In this document: piece by piece, positions 26,531-36,735 of the stretch
Layout of the letters: each line of letters opens with the position of its first letter
How positions within the stretch are numbered: the first letter of the stretch is position 1
Assembly (NCBI RefSeq): GCF_002056795.1
Contig: NZ_CP020104.1
Coordinates: 6,023,501 to 6,087,500 of the forward strand
DNA from: Spirosoma aerolatum
Lineage (GTDB): Bacteria > Bacteroidota > Bacteroidia > Cytophagales > Spirosomataceae
DNA length: 64,000 nucleotides
Direction: 5' to 3'
Notes under the pieces: generated by a model
Database searches by the model: none
What the model was told of the DNA's origin: nothing
What the model saw: the letters and a program-made list of their open reading frames with translations, nothing else
Position numbers and translations under genes: made by a program

Positions 26531-28090
26531 ATGCTTCGAACGCTCTACATAGTCTGCCTATTTTTTGCCGTTGCCTGTACACCTGTGCTTGCACAGTTGG
26601 CCCAGTCGCTACGGCTCGAAATTCCCTCGGACCCTAACGAAGCCGAAGCATTCGATGTAACGCCACTAAACGACAAAGGCCTTCTGGTAACCATCCGAAC
26701 GGGTGCCTTTTACGACAATACGCCTGCCAACCTGAATTTCCAGAAATATGACGTCAACCTGAAGCCCCTCTGGAAAGCACAATTCAAACAGAGCTACGAT
26801 TTCACCCCTGTATTAGACTGTAATACAGATCAGTACGTGTATCATCTATTCCGCGATTATGACCGGGGCAAATTCCAGTTTCTCCGGCTCCACCTCGACG
26901 ATGGCGTTATTGAAACCTTCGAAGGAAATCTGATCGATCAGTTCGATGTCCAGTATTTTAAGGTATTGGGCAGCCAGGCCTACGTGGGTGGATACCGACA
27001 CGGCCGCCCGGTGGTGATGGCGTTCTCCTTCTTCGACCAGTCGGCTAAAGTCCTTCCGGGTATGTATGTGAATCGGATGGAGCTTAGTGGGCTGGAAATT
27101 GACGAATCCCGCCGGGAGGTTAACGTACTGGTGCACTCGCTGAAACGGCACTGCCAGTTCTCGATCCGAACCTATAATTACGATTGTAAACTAGTTCGCA
27201 CGCTCGATTTTGATGGGGCTGAAAAAAGTCTGGTTTCGGGCAAGCTGCTGCCCGTCAATGAACACGAATCGCTCTTGGTAGGTAATTATTCCACCGACTG
27301 TACGCCCTACTCACAGGGCATCTACGTGACCCGCATCCATCATGGCGAACACGCTGACGAAGCCAGCAAATCGATTCAGTACATTGAGTTTTCACAATTG
27401 CAGCATTTTTTCGATTACCTGAAACCACAACGACAACAAAAGTTACTGGCCAAAGCCAATAAAAAGAAGGAGGAAGGTAAGGATTACAAGTTTCATTACC
27501 GGCTGCTGGTCCACGACCTGCAACCCACGCCAACAGGCCTGACCCTGGTGGCCGAGGTATATTATCCGCAATACCGGGGCAGCACACTGGCCTATGGTGG
27601 GATTGTTCGGGGTTCCGACCGCTACGAGGGATATCGGTACACCCATGCGTTTATCTGCGGTTTCGACAAACAAGGTAACCTCCTGTGGGACAACTGCTTC
27701 CCGATCAAAGAACTCCTTAGTAAGGACTTAACGGAAATGGTTCAGGTCTCGCATCAGGGCGACCGGATGGTACTGGCTTACCCGAACGATGGCGAAATCA
27801 CAACCGAAGTGATTCAGGAGAGCAAGGTCCTGAAAGAAACCGAAAAGTTTAAACTGAAAACGGCTACCGAAAATGAGAAGGTTACCTTTTCGGCCCAGGA
27901 TAACCTGATGGCTTGGTATGACCGGCATTTTCTGGCCTGCGGTTTCCAGAAAATAGCCCCTTCCAAAACATCGGGCAGCCAGCGCGAAGTTTTCTACCTG
28001 AACAAACTGACTTACACGGAAGACAACGCAGCCCAGCCTGCCAAATCGACCAGCGCTAAGGCCCGAAAAAACGACGGATCAGAACGATAA
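26531..28090 (+). CDS. Secreted protein of unknown function
   Basis: A 519-residue exported protein (signal peptide about 1-22, ending L-A-Q). Strand-rich repeats with aromatic ends (LLVTIRTGAFYD, YVYHLFRDYDRG, AYVGGYRHGRPVVMAF) suggest a beta-propeller-like body, but I do not recognise the family. The C-terminus is lysine- and alanine-rich and lacks a T9SS sorting domain, so it is probably periplasmic. A TACATTTG box at 26518-26525 sits just before the ATG, which would give an almost leaderless mRNA. Its last 35 bp overlap the convergent DUF2905-like gene. Confidence 0.72.
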   Translation: MLRTLYIVCLFFAVACTPVLAQLAQSLRLEIPSDPNEAEAFDVTPLNDKGLLVTIRTGAFYDNTPANLNFQKYDVNLKPLWKAQFKQSYDFTPVLDCNTDQYVYHLFRDYDRGKFQFLRLHLDDGVIETFEGNLIDQFDVQYFKVLGSQAYVGGYRHGRPVVMAFSFFDQSAKVLPGMYVNRMELSGLEIDESRREVNVLVHSLKRHCQFSIRTYNYDCKLVRTLDFDGAEKSLVSGKLLPVNEHESLLVGNYSTDCTPYSQGIYVTRIHHGEHADEASKSIQYIEFSQLQHFFDYLKPQRQQKLLAKANKKKEEGKDYKFHYRLLVHDLQPTPTGLTLVAEVYYPQYRGSTLAYGGIVRGSDRYEGYRYTHAFICGFDKQGNLLWDNCFPIKELLSKDLTEMVQVSHQGDRMVLAYPNDGEITTEVIQESKVLKETEKFKLKTATENEKVTFSAQDNLMAWYDRHFLACGFQKIAPSKTSGSQREVFYLNKLTYTEDNAAQPAKSTSAKARKNDGSER

Positions 28091-28289
28091 TCAGGTTCAG
28101 GATTACGCTGACCACAATACAGGTCACGATGGGAAAATAAAATCCACCCCCATTTTTCCCTTCTATCCGAATATCGCCCGGCAAACGACCCAGCCAGTAG
28201 AGCTTATCGCCAAACAGGTAAACCACTACGCCCACCAGTACAATAGCCGCTCCGATTAGAATAATGTATTTACCAACAGTAGGATTCAT
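28056..28289 (-). CDS. Small membrane protein, DUF2905-like
   Basis: A 77-residue protein with two membrane helices (about 7-26 and 51-71) around a central G-R-L-P-G-D-I-R-I-E-G motif, the hallmark of DUF2905 proteins. The role of the family is unknown. Its 3' end overlaps the end of the convergent upstream gene by 35 bp, so antisense effects between the two mRNAs are possible. Confidence 0.82.
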   Translation of the reverse strand: MNPTVGKYIILIGAAIVLVGVVVYLFGDKLYWLGRLPGDIRIEGKNGGGFYFPIVTCIVVSVILNLIIVLIRRFFGP

Positions 28290-28370
28290 ACGTCAGGCTC
28301 ACGTTTAATCAATCATTACTCATTCAAAGATAAAGTCCATCCAGCGAATAAACAGGGCGTAGTCATAAGC

Positions 28371-29396
28371 CTAACTTAATGGAAGCCGTTGTGAAGACCT
28401 TCTGACCATGAGTTTGGTTTTTAAGACGTTGCCTGCCGAGGGCATTTGACCACCAGGGTTCCTGATCATATTAATTAACAGATTTGCTGCCGTTTGCCCC
28501 ATCTCAAAGGTAGGTTCGGCTACGGAGCTTAAAGGAGGGTTTAACAGGGAGGCAATCGGTAAATCGGCGAACCCAATCAGGGCGATCTCCTGCGGCATAG
28601 ACAGACCTAATTCGTTAATGGCAGCATGACTTCCCAACGCAATGGCATCGCTGGCGGCAAAAATACCATCGGGCCGATTGGGCCCACTTAGCAGTTCCCG
28701 GGTAACGGCTAACGATTGTTCGGGGCTAAACGGTAAGGGAATAATCCACTCATCTACAACCGGACGGTGATGACGCTGCAGGGCAACCCGGTACCCATCA
28801 ATCCGTCGTCGACTCGTGAGTAGGTGTTCAGGCCCCGACAGGAGGGCAATCTGCTGACAGCCCTGGTCAATCAAATGTTCCGTGGCCATATACGCACCTT
28901 CAAAATCATCGACAGACACGCTAGGCGTATCGATGTCTTCACAAACCCGGTCGAAAAAAACGATTGGGAAACCACGTTCACGCATCGCCTGGAAATGCGC
29001 CACGTCTTTGGTTCCTGTTGCAATTGATACCAGTAACCCATCTTTCCGTTGCTGGAGGATATGCTTTACATTCAGAACCTCCCGCTCGTAGCTATCATGA
29101 CTCTGGTAAATAACCACCTGGTATCCGTGCGCAAAGGCAATATCTTCAATACCCGCAATGACGACGGCGAAAAAAGGGTTGGCTATTTCGGGAACAATCA
29201 CTCCGATTTCTTTGCTATGACTGCTCAGCAAATGCAAGGCAGCCGGGTTCGGGTTGTACTCAAGTCGTTTCGCCAGTTCGATTACCCGTTGCTTAGTGGG
29301 TTCGCTAATCTCCCAACTATCCCTCAAGGCTCTGGAAACAGTGGAAATTGACAGGTTCAACTCTTTAGCAATGTCTTTAATCGTCACTTGTTTCAT
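28371..29396 (-). CDS. LacI-family transcriptional regulator
   Basis: A 341-residue regulator from the Met at 29396, chosen because the helix-turn-helix then begins directly (T-I-K-D-I-A-K-E-L-N-L-S-I-S-T-V-S-R-A-L). The hinge helix (N-P-N-P-A-A-L-H-L) and a periplasmic-binding-protein-like sensor domain follow (IGVIVPEIANPFF, DGIFAASDAIALG, PLSSVAEP). It is divergent from the ExuT-like transporter and glycosidase genes, so it most likely senses a sugar from that pathway and controls that run. A long palindrome in the shared upstream region (29524-29553) is a candidate operator. Confidence 0.92.
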   Translation of the reverse strand: MKQVTIKDIAKELNLSISTVSRALRDSWEISEPTKQRVIELAKRLEYNPNPAALHLLSSHSKEIGVIVPEIANPFFAVVIAGIEDIAFAHGYQVVIYQSHDSYEREVLNVKHILQQRKDGLLVSIATGTKDVAHFQAMRERGFPIVFFDRVCEDIDTPSVSVDDFEGAYMATEHLIDQGCQQIALLSGPEHLLTSRRRIDGYRVALQRHHRPVVDEWIIPLPFSPEQSLAVTRELLSGPNRPDGIFAASDAIALGSHAAINELGLSMPQEIALIGFADLPIASLLNPPLSSVAEPTFEMGQTAANLLINMIRNPGGQMPSAGNVLKTKLMVRRSSQRLPLS

Positions 29397-29523
29397 TACG
29401 AGCACTTATAAAAATAATCCTATTTTATTAACAAACAACCCAAAGTCATTACACGAAGCGGTCACTGCCTAAATCTGATTTTGCTTACTGAAAAGCCCCG
29501 AACAGGCCCCTGAAAACCAAGTT

Positions 29524-29553
29524 TACGCAAAGGTTCCCGAGAACCTTTGCGTA
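29524..29553. promoter_or_regulatory. Palindrome in the lacI/transporter intergenic region
   Basis: Two 13-nt arms (TACGCAAAGGTTC and its complement) around CCGA, giving a 30-bp dyad centred on CG, as in LacI-family operators but longer. It lies 128 bp upstream of the regulator and 264 bp upstream of the transporter. A small terminator or dispersed hairpin is the alternative. The rest of this roughly 400-bp gap shows only a near-consensus TACCTTTTG at 29607. Confidence 0.45.
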
Positions 29554-29816
29554 GAAAAATACATCTATTTTCGGCTTTTTTTTTGGTTTTCTATCAAACT
29601 GGACTCTACCTTTTGAAAGATTTCTTTACATGCTTCTGCATTGGTCGGCCGATTGGTTCGCTATTTTTTACAATAACTGAAATGTGAGCCTATGATCCCT
29701 CCCGAACAAACAAGACGAAGAAGTACGACGAAATGACTTAACCTAATCAATACCGGATTCCCTGTCCAGCTGTTTTAACTCGCTTAGGAAACGATACACC
29801 GTTTAACTTGACACGA

Positions 29817-31115
29817 ATGATTCAGACTACCCAGTCAAAGGGCCGAATTGGAAATTACCGCTGGTTTATCTGTGCCATGCTGTTTGCCGCTACCACCATC
29901 AATTACCTGGACCGGCAAATTCTGGGCTTGTTAAAACCTACCCTGGAGAAGATTTTCAGTTGGACGGAATCCGATTACAGCTATATCGTAATGGCCTTTA
30001 CAGCAACCTATGCGCTAGGGCAATTACTGTATGGACGCGTAATCGACCACATTGGAACCCGGCTGGGCTATATTATTTCGGTGAGTATCTGGAGCATCGC
30101 TGCCGTTATGCACGCGTTCATCCGTACCACCGTCGGCTTTGGCCTGGTACGGGCATTGCTGGGCATAGGCGAATCGGGTAATTATCCGGGCGGGGTAAAA
30201 ACGGTGGCGGAGTGGTTTCCCAAAAGAGAACGGGCGCTGGCAGTCGGCATTTTTGATTCGGGTTCCAACATTGGCGCTTGCGTGGGCCCCATTCTGGTTC
30301 CTTTCATACTGGCGCTGTACGGCTGGCAGATAGCGTTTATCATTACTGGTTCGCTGGGCTTTATCTGGCTGTTGGTCTGGCTTTTCGTTTATGAAGTCCC
30401 GGCCCGGCAAAAAAAGCTGAGCCGTGCTGAGTACGACTACATCCATAGCGACAACGACGTTGAAACGCCTTCGGCAGGAGGTCTATCGTGGGGTAAGCTG
30501 CTGGGTCTTCGACAAACCTGGACGTTTATTGTCGGCAAGTTTTTTACCGACCCCATCTGGTATTTTTTCCTGTTCTGGCTCCCCGCCTATTTCAACGCGT
30601 CGTTCCACCTCGACCTGAAAAAGCCTAGCCTGCCCCTGGTTATCGTGTATACGGGTACGATGATTGGCAGCATCGGGGGTGGTTATCTGTCATCGTGGCT
30701 GATTCAAAAAGGGTGGCCCGTTTATAAAGCCCGTAAAATAGCGCTGCTCGTATCAGCTATTGCTGTCGTCCCTATCCTGATCACACGCTATACAAACGAT
30801 ATGTGGCTGGTCGTATCGCTGATCAGTTTGTCTGTAGCCGCCAACCAGGCCTGGAGTGCCAACATTTTCACCATTGTGTCCGATATGTTTCCCAAAAAAG
30901 CCGTGAGTTCGGTGGTTGGATTGGGCGGTATGGCCGGGGCTGTCGGTGGGGTATTGTTCGAAAGCCTCATCGGATACATTCTGGATATATTCAAAGCATC
31001 GGGCAACATCGTTGTGGGCTACAACATCATCTTCCTGGTGTGCGGCAGTTCGTTCCTGATCGCCTGGCTCATCATCCACTGGCTTACTCCGAAAATGGAA
31101 CCGGTAAACCTCTGA
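29817..31115 (+). CDS. MFS transporter, hexuronate (ExuT)-like
   Basis: About 432 residues with 12 membrane helices, of the anion:cation symporter group of the major facilitator superfamily. Typical segments are N-Y-L-D-R-Q-I-L-G in TM1, the G-R-V-I-D-H-I-G-T-R-L-G loop 2-3 motif, and G-I-G-E-S-G-N-Y-P-G-G in TM4, all as in hexuronate and related acid-sugar transporters. The ATG at 29817 is preferred over an in-frame TTG three codons earlier. It would bring a uronate-like product into the cytoplasm. It heads the sugar locus and faces the LacI regulator. Confidence 0.9.
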   Translation: MIQTTQSKGRIGNYRWFICAMLFAATTINYLDRQILGLLKPTLEKIFSWTESDYSYIVMAFTATYALGQLLYGRVIDHIGTRLGYIISVSIWSIAAVMHAFIRTTVGFGLVRALLGIGESGNYPGGVKTVAEWFPKRERALAVGIFDSGSNIGACVGPILVPFILALYGWQIAFIITGSLGFIWLLVWLFVYEVPARQKKLSRAEYDYIHSDNDVETPSAGGLSWGKLLGLRQTWTFIVGKFFTDPIWYFFLFWLPAYFNASFHLDLKKPSLPLVIVYTGTMIGSIGGGYLSSWLIQKGWPVYKARKIALLVSAIAVVPILITRYTNDMWLVVSLISLSVAANQAWSANIFTIVSDMFPKKAVSSVVGLGGMAGAVGGVLFESLIGYILDIFKASGNIVVGYNIIFLVCGSSFLIAWLIIHWLTPKMEPVNL

Positions 31116-31403
31116 ACTATTCCTAACCTCTAACCCCACTCAACCGTGAATTTCATCCGAAAAACTGAATTATACGCTCTGGATTAACCGCTTTGGACGC
31201 GCCAACTGAGCGCTGGCGGAATCTGTGATCAACAGGTTAATCGTGGATTTGCAGGTAAATTTTACCGCTAATCGATAGCGGGCTGCTAAACACGTCCCTA
31301 AAGAGCCAGACGCATCTACAGCCAGTACGCAGTTGCCTATAGATCATTTACCAATTCATCGTACGACGCCGGCGAATTACCGCTTTTCTAACCCGGCCAA
31401 CTT

Positions 31404-32951
31404 ATGAAAACGTTACTCGTTAGTACCTTCATCGCCCTATCTACAGTAGCCAGTGCTACGGATTTCAACGTGTTGACGTTCGGAGCCAAAGGGGATGGCA
31501 AAACCGACAACACCACAGCCATTCAAAAAACCGTTGACGCCTGCGCGGCATCGGGAGGGGGCCTGGTGGTTTTTCCTGCCGGTAATTTTCTATCCGGCAC
31601 CATCCAGCTCAAAAGCCATGTTGTGCTTCACCTGTCGGCAGGTTGTCAGCTTACGGGCACAACCGTACTGGCTAAATACCCCTACCAGCAGCATGGGTTC
31701 AGGTTTTACGGGGCCGAATGGGCCAGGCAGAGCTTAATCTATGCCCATAAGGTCGACGATGTAGGCATTGAAGGGTATGGAACCATCGACGGGCAAGGGG
31801 CCAGCTTTGTCACGACGACCTTGAAGAAACCCGACCGTTACCGAAATCGACCTTACCTGCTCTGGTTCATCGAGTGCAAAAAAGTCAGGGTCAGCGGGAT
31901 CACCTTGCGCAATTCGGCTTTCTGGATGCAGCACTATCTGGGCTGCGAGGATGTGAGCATCAACGGCATCAGCATCTGGAACCACTCCAACAAAAACAAC
32001 GACATGATTGACATCGATGGCTCGCGAAACGTAACCATCCAGAATGTCAAAGGCGACTCAGACGACGATGGGCTGACCCTGAAAAGTACCTCTCCCCTGA
32101 TCACAGAAAACGTTACGGTGATGAATTGCGTCCTGAGCAGCCACTGCAACGCCCTGAAGCTGGGTACCGAATCGACGGGGGGCTTTCGGAATGTGGCTAT
32201 TACCAACTGCGTCATCAGACCATCAGCCCAGAAAACCACCATTTACGGCAAACCAGCAGGCATCAGCGGAATTGCCCTCGAAATGGTAGACGGGGGCGTT
32301 ATGGAAAATATATCCATCAGCAATATCGTGGTGGAGGGTCCTGAAGTACCGATTTTCATTCGTCTAGGCAACCGGGCGCGCAAGTATGACGAACAGGCGT
32401 CTACGCCGGGTACCGGGCGCGTCCGCAATATCCGGCTGTCGGGGATAACGGCTACGGGCAGTGGCCAGACGGGCTGCTCCATTACAGGGATCGAAACGGC
32501 TAAACTCCACGAGATCAGCCTGAACGACATTTCCATCGACGTTTTGGGCGGGGGCGCTGCCAGCGACATGATGAAATCGGTTCCCAGGCTGGACGATCAG
32601 TATCCCGAAGGAACCATGTTCGGTACACTGCCAGCTTATGGTTTTTACCTGGCCCACATCGAAAATATCCAGCTCAGCAACGTACGCTTCACCTGCCTTG
32701 CACCGGATAACCGGCCTGCTCTGGCGCTGGACGACGTTCGCGATTTCGCGCTGGATCGGATAACCATGCCTACTACCGCAACAGCCGGAGCAGTCGTGTA
32801 TGTGACAGGCGATAGCCGGGGATTGATCCGTCATAGTACAGCTACCGGCTCTGCCAAAAGCTTTGTCGCAAAATCAGGAGCCAACACCCAGGTAAAACTG
32901 GTTGAAAACGACCACCCACAGATACGCATCACCGAAACGAGTGTTCAATGA
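31404..32951 (+). CDS. GH28-like polygalacturonase-family beta-helix protein
   Basis: A 515-residue exported enzyme (signal peptide about 1-18). It has a pectate-lyase-3-like start (F-G-A-K-G-D-G-K-T-D-N-T) and a right-handed beta-helix. Candidate GH28 catalytic positions are N198/D200, D220-D222, H247 and K252, seen as N-N-D, S-D-D-D, S-H-C and L-K-L; the usual G-H-G and R-I-K motifs are altered, so the exact specificity may differ from pectin. Members cleave galacturonic acid or related uronic linkages. Its stop overlaps the next start (ATGA). Confidence 0.83.
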   Translation: MKTLLVSTFIALSTVASATDFNVLTFGAKGDGKTDNTTAIQKTVDACAASGGGLVVFPAGNFLSGTIQLKSHVVLHLSAGCQLTGTTVLAKYPYQQHGFRFYGAEWARQSLIYAHKVDDVGIEGYGTIDGQGASFVTTTLKKPDRYRNRPYLLWFIECKKVRVSGITLRNSAFWMQHYLGCEDVSINGISIWNHSNKNNDMIDIDGSRNVTIQNVKGDSDDDGLTLKSTSPLITENVTVMNCVLSSHCNALKLGTESTGGFRNVAITNCVIRPSAQKTTIYGKPAGISGIALEMVDGGVMENISISNIVVEGPEVPIFIRLGNRARKYDEQASTPGTGRVRNIRLSGITATGSGQTGCSITGIETAKLHEISLNDISIDVLGGGAASDMMKSVPRLDDQYPEGTMFGTLPAYGFYLAHIENIQLSNVRFTCLAPDNRPALALDDVRDFALDRITMPTTATAGAVVYVTGDSRGLIRHSTATGSAKSFVAKSGANTQVKLVENDHPQIRITETSVQ

Positions 32952-35455
32952 AACGAATCAAGGCAATTTTGCTGGGTGTACTGATCGGTTCTGGACTGAA
33001 TCCAGCCGCAGCTACGCCTGTTCCGGTATTACCCTATCCGCAGCAGGTTATTGTAGGCAAGCCATTACCGCCAATCGGTACGGCTGTTGCCTTTACAGGC
33101 TCCGGTCTCGAATCGGGCGTGACCAAACGACTTGCGGCAAACTGGCAACTGGCTGGCCTAAACCAGTCAGCACAAGCCTCTCAGCAGACCGTCACGTTGA
33201 TTGTATCCGGCAAATCGGCTAAAGCCAATGCCCTGGTCGACGGCTACACGGCTGGCTGGTCTGGCAAAGTGGGGGCCGAAGGCTACGTTCTTGTCCTAAA
33301 TACCAGACACAAATTCATTGCCGCCAATACCGAAACCGGCCTTTTCTACGGTCTTCAATCGCTGAAACAACTTGTCCGCGCAGGTTGGAATCAGGAGATA
33401 ACGATTACAGACTGGCCTTCGTTTGCCAATCGGGGGATTTACGACGACATCAGCCGGGGGCCTACACCTAAGGTCAGCACAATCAAAAAGCAGATCGAAC
33501 GGATGGCGGAGTTGAAAATCAACTCCCTCTCGTTTTACATCGAGCATGTGGTACAACCCCGGTCCTACCCCGACTTTGCCCCTGCCGATGGCAAGCTGAC
33601 GATGGACGACATTCGGGAGCTTTCGGCCTATGCGGCTCAATTTCATATGCAACTGGTGGGCAGCTTTCAGTCGTTCGGCCATTTCGCTAATATTCTGTCG
33701 CACCCCAAATATCAGCCGATGGGTGAAACCTCCACGATGATTTCGCCACTCGATCCGAAAGCCAGGGCGTTTCTGGCGAGTGTCATCACGGAGTTGTGCG
33801 GAGCGTTCAACTCACCCTATTTCAACGTTAACTGCGACGAAACGTTTGATCTGGGCAAAGGCAAATCCAAAGCGTACGTCGATCGTGTGGGCGTGGCGAA
33901 ATATTACGCTGACCACATCAAATTTCTGTACGACGTGCTTAAAAAGCAGCACAAACAGCTCATGATGTGGGGCGACATTGCCCTGCAACACGAAGAGATT
34001 CTGGACCTGCTGCCGAAAGACATTATCTACCTCACCTGGGAGTATGGCGATCAAAAATCCTACGACACCTGGATACAGCCCTTCGTGAAACGGGGGCTCA
34101 CCTTCATCGTCTGCCCAGGCATCGTCAACTCGAATCGGCTCTTCCCCGATATGGTCATGGCCCGAGGCAACATAAATGGTTTTCTTAAAGCGGGTAAGCA
34201 GGCAGGTACAGCGGGGGTTTTGACAACCATTTGGGATGAAGGGCCTATGTGCTTCTTCCACAGCGACTGGTATGGCGTGTATACAGCCGCCGAAAAAAGC
34301 TGGAACATCAGTCAGGGCGAGACAGGCTCTTTCAACGAACGGTTCGAGCGTACGGCTTACAACACAGGTAATGGAAACTACGTAAAAGCGCTGTTCACAC
34401 TGATGGAGCTTCGCGGCATTCCGCTGACGTATAACCTGGCCGAGCAGATCTGGCTGCAAAAGCTCCTGCCCGACAGCGGAAAGAAGCTCATTATCAATAA
34501 TCAGGATGTACCGAAAATTCAGGCTATCGTCAACACGGGCCTAACCTACGTCAGGGCCGCTGAGCCGCAATTAAATCATACGGATGGACAGTTTCTGCAA
34601 TTTACCCTGCAACAGTATCAGTTGCTGATGGACTCCCGGCTGCTGCTCGCCCAGGCTGCCGATACATACCGAACTGCCCAAAGCCAGCACAATACCGCAG
34701 CTTTACAGGCCACAATACAGGCCATTGTGGGCCTGCAGGCCCGGTATCAGTCCTTGAAAGAAACATACCGCAGCCTGTGGGAAGCCGAAAATCAACCCTA
34801 CTACCTGGCCATCAACCTAAACGGGTTCGACGCCAAGATTACCCAGTTGCAGCAGCTTACAACCCGGCTGCAAAACCTCATTGCATCATCCGCCCCACTA
34901 CCCGCCATTGCAGCCATCGGGCTGGATATCAAAGCCAGTAATGCCTTCTACTTCCAGAACTGGCTCCTGACAGGGCCGTTTAAAACGCCGACACCACCCC
35001 GTTTTCTATACTCCGAAGATCCTGCCTACAACGTCCCGCCCAAGCCCGGCGATATGGCCCAATTTCAGGGCAAGAGCTATCGCTGGCAGAAATACATCTC
35101 GCAGGAAGGCGGTATTGTCGACCTAAGCGACTACTACAAAAACGCTTCCGGAGCCGTGGCTTATGCCTACTGTTCGATCACGGCCGATAGTGCTCAGGCT
35201 GTTACGGCACAAATAAGCACCCAGGCAGTAGAGCTGTTTGTCAACGGGACTCAGGTACAGCCCGGCAACGCCGTCGATCAGGACGAAACACCCTTTGCCA
35301 TCAACCTGGCCAAAGGGGTAAACCACATCCTACTCAAATTACCGACCTCGGCTTCCTGGAATTTTGCCTTTCGGCTGGACACCCGGAAACCCATTACCAA
35401 TCATAAACACAAGTATTCCCTAAATGCCAAAACGTCCGTTCATGAAGCCGACTAA
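32948..35455 (+). CDS. GH20-like beta-N-acetylhexosaminidase-related glycosidase
   Basis: An 835-residue exported protein (signal about 1-22). The N-terminal GH20b-type domain (about 25-150) leads into a TIM barrel starting R-G-I-Y-D-D, with the candidate catalytic pair D297-E298 in N-V-N-C-D-E-T-F. Further barrel segments include M-M-W-G-D-I and T-I-W-D-E-G. The C-terminal 350 residues are helical and then beta-rich, possibly a carbohydrate-binding module. GH20 enzymes remove terminal GlcNAc or GalNAc from glycans; the distance from classic members leaves the exact bond open. Translationally coupled to the GH28-like gene and overlapping the next gene. Confidence 0.75.
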   Translation: MKRIKAILLGVLIGSGLNPAAATPVPVLPYPQQVIVGKPLPPIGTAVAFTGSGLESGVTKRLAANWQLAGLNQSAQASQQTVTLIVSGKSAKANALVDGYTAGWSGKVGAEGYVLVLNTRHKFIAANTETGLFYGLQSLKQLVRAGWNQEITITDWPSFANRGIYDDISRGPTPKVSTIKKQIERMAELKINSLSFYIEHVVQPRSYPDFAPADGKLTMDDIRELSAYAAQFHMQLVGSFQSFGHFANILSHPKYQPMGETSTMISPLDPKARAFLASVITELCGAFNSPYFNVNCDETFDLGKGKSKAYVDRVGVAKYYADHIKFLYDVLKKQHKQLMMWGDIALQHEEILDLLPKDIIYLTWEYGDQKSYDTWIQPFVKRGLTFIVCPGIVNSNRLFPDMVMARGNINGFLKAGKQAGTAGVLTTIWDEGPMCFFHSDWYGVYTAAEKSWNISQGETGSFNERFERTAYNTGNGNYVKALFTLMELRGIPLTYNLAEQIWLQKLLPDSGKKLIINNQDVPKIQAIVNTGLTYVRAAEPQLNHTDGQFLQFTLQQYQLLMDSRLLLAQAADTYRTAQSQHNTAALQATIQAIVGLQARYQSLKETYRSLWEAENQPYYLAINLNGFDAKITQLQQLTTRLQNLIASSAPLPAIAAIGLDIKASNAFYFQNWLLTGPFKTPTPPRFLYSEDPAYNVPPKPGDMAQFQGKSYRWQKYISQEGGIVDLSDYYKNASGAVAYAYCSITADSAQAVTAQISTQAVELFVNGTQVQPGNAVDQDETPFAINLAKGVNHILLKLPTSASWNFAFRLDTRKPITNHKHKYSLNAKTSVHEAD

Positions 35456-36686
35456 CCGATTGTTAATCATAGCCGCCTGGATGATCCTGGGATCGCTGCC
35501 AGGTACCCATGCACAGGTAAAAAAAGAGGTTGCCGTAAAGGCCATCAACGATATGGCAACCTACATATCGACTACCATGCTCGACGAACAGGGTAAATCG
35601 CGCTGCGATTACAACCTGACCGAAGGCAAGTGGTATCCTTATGAAGTGCCCTGGCATACAGGTCAGGCGGTGTATGCCATGCTGGCGGCTTATAAGCAAA
35701 CCAGGAACCCCAACTGGCTAGCCACGGCCCGAAAAGCAGGCGACTACTGGATCAGTCTGCAAATCAACGATCATCCCAAACTCAAAGGTATGCTGGGGGC
35801 CGTGCATGGCGACGCCATCGGCGATTCGACCATCGTGTTTGCTACAATTTCTGACGGCACACCGGGCATTTACGAGTTAACCCGCGTGACAGGCGACAAA
35901 AAGTACGCTCAGGTAGCCACCACAGCGGCCGAATGGATGCTGAAGAACATGTACTACGCCGAAAAAGGCGTTTGCTACGATGCCGTCGATCTGGGCACGG
36001 GTGTGGTCGAGAAAGAACATAGCGAGTTCTGGAAGAGCAAAAAAGAGCAATCGCTCTACGACGTTTCCCGGCCCAACACCGAAGGCTGGCTCTTTCTGGA
36101 CGCTTACGAATTCAATAAAAACAAAGCCCTGCTGGACGCCCACATCAACCTGTCGAACAAGGTGGTCGAGCTGGAAGAGAAGGGGTTGTGGATGCAGTTT
36201 ACGCCGAACTCCAACGAAGAAAAATCCTTTCACCCCCGCTTCAATCTCTGGTATGCCGAATCGCTGATCCATACCTGGAAAAAAACCGGCGACAAGAAAT
36301 ACCTGGAAGCGGCTGCGGCTACGGGTCGTACTTACGCTAAAGCCCAGCAAAAAGACGGCACCATCTTTTACGTGAACTACATCGACGGCCGGGCTCCCGA
36401 CCGGAGTTCGGTTACAGGCTCGGCGGTAGCTATGGCGGGCATCGTCTGGATCGAGCTGGCCAAGGCAGGCTATACGGAATTTCTACCCTACATCGATAAA
36501 TCGGCGACCTGGGTTGTTCAGAATCGGTTTGGCATGGATCATCCTGACAAAAACCTGCGCGGTGCCATTCTGGAAACCCGGATGCGTAGCCGGAAGGACA
36601 AAATCTGGCTCGTCAATCGGGATATAGGCACCAGCTTTGCCATCCGCTTCCTGGTCGACTATCTAAATTTTAAGGGGCTCAACTAG
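35442..36686 (+). CDS. Six-hairpin (alpha/alpha barrel) glycosidase-like secreted protein
   Basis: About 414 residues with a signal peptide from the Met at 35442 (ending T-H-A-Q); an earlier in-frame Met at 35424 adds six residues and is also possible. Repeated helical pairs (W-H-T-G-Q-A-V-Y-A-M-L-A-A-Y, E-G-W-L-F-L-D-A-Y, W-Y-A-E-S-L-I-H-T-W, V-T-G-S-A-V-A-M-A-G) are typical of the (alpha/alpha)6 fold shared by unsaturated glucuronyl hydrolases, cellobiose epimerases and C5-epimerases. I cannot choose among these. It overlaps the GH20-like gene end by 14 bp, so it belongs to the same operon and probably acts on the same oligosaccharide in the periplasm. Confidence 0.7.
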   Translation: MKPTNRLLIIAAWMILGSLPGTHAQVKKEVAVKAINDMATYISTTMLDEQGKSRCDYNLTEGKWYPYEVPWHTGQAVYAMLAAYKQTRNPNWLATARKAGDYWISLQINDHPKLKGMLGAVHGDAIGDSTIVFATISDGTPGIYELTRVTGDKKYAQVATTAAEWMLKNMYYAEKGVCYDAVDLGTGVVEKEHSEFWKSKKEQSLYDVSRPNTEGWLFLDAYEFNKNKALLDAHINLSNKVVELEEKGLWMQFTPNSNEEKSFHPRFNLWYAESLIHTWKKTGDKKYLEAAAATGRTYAKAQQKDGTIFYVNYIDGRAPDRSSVTGSAVAMAGIVWIELAKAGYTEFLPYIDKSATWVVQNRFGMDHPDKNLRGAILETRMRSRKDKIWLVNRDIGTSFAIRFLVDYLNFKGLN

Positions 36687-36735
36687 CCAACTTTCCCTAC
36701 ACATCTTTTCCCACTTTATACCAATCGTATCTACT

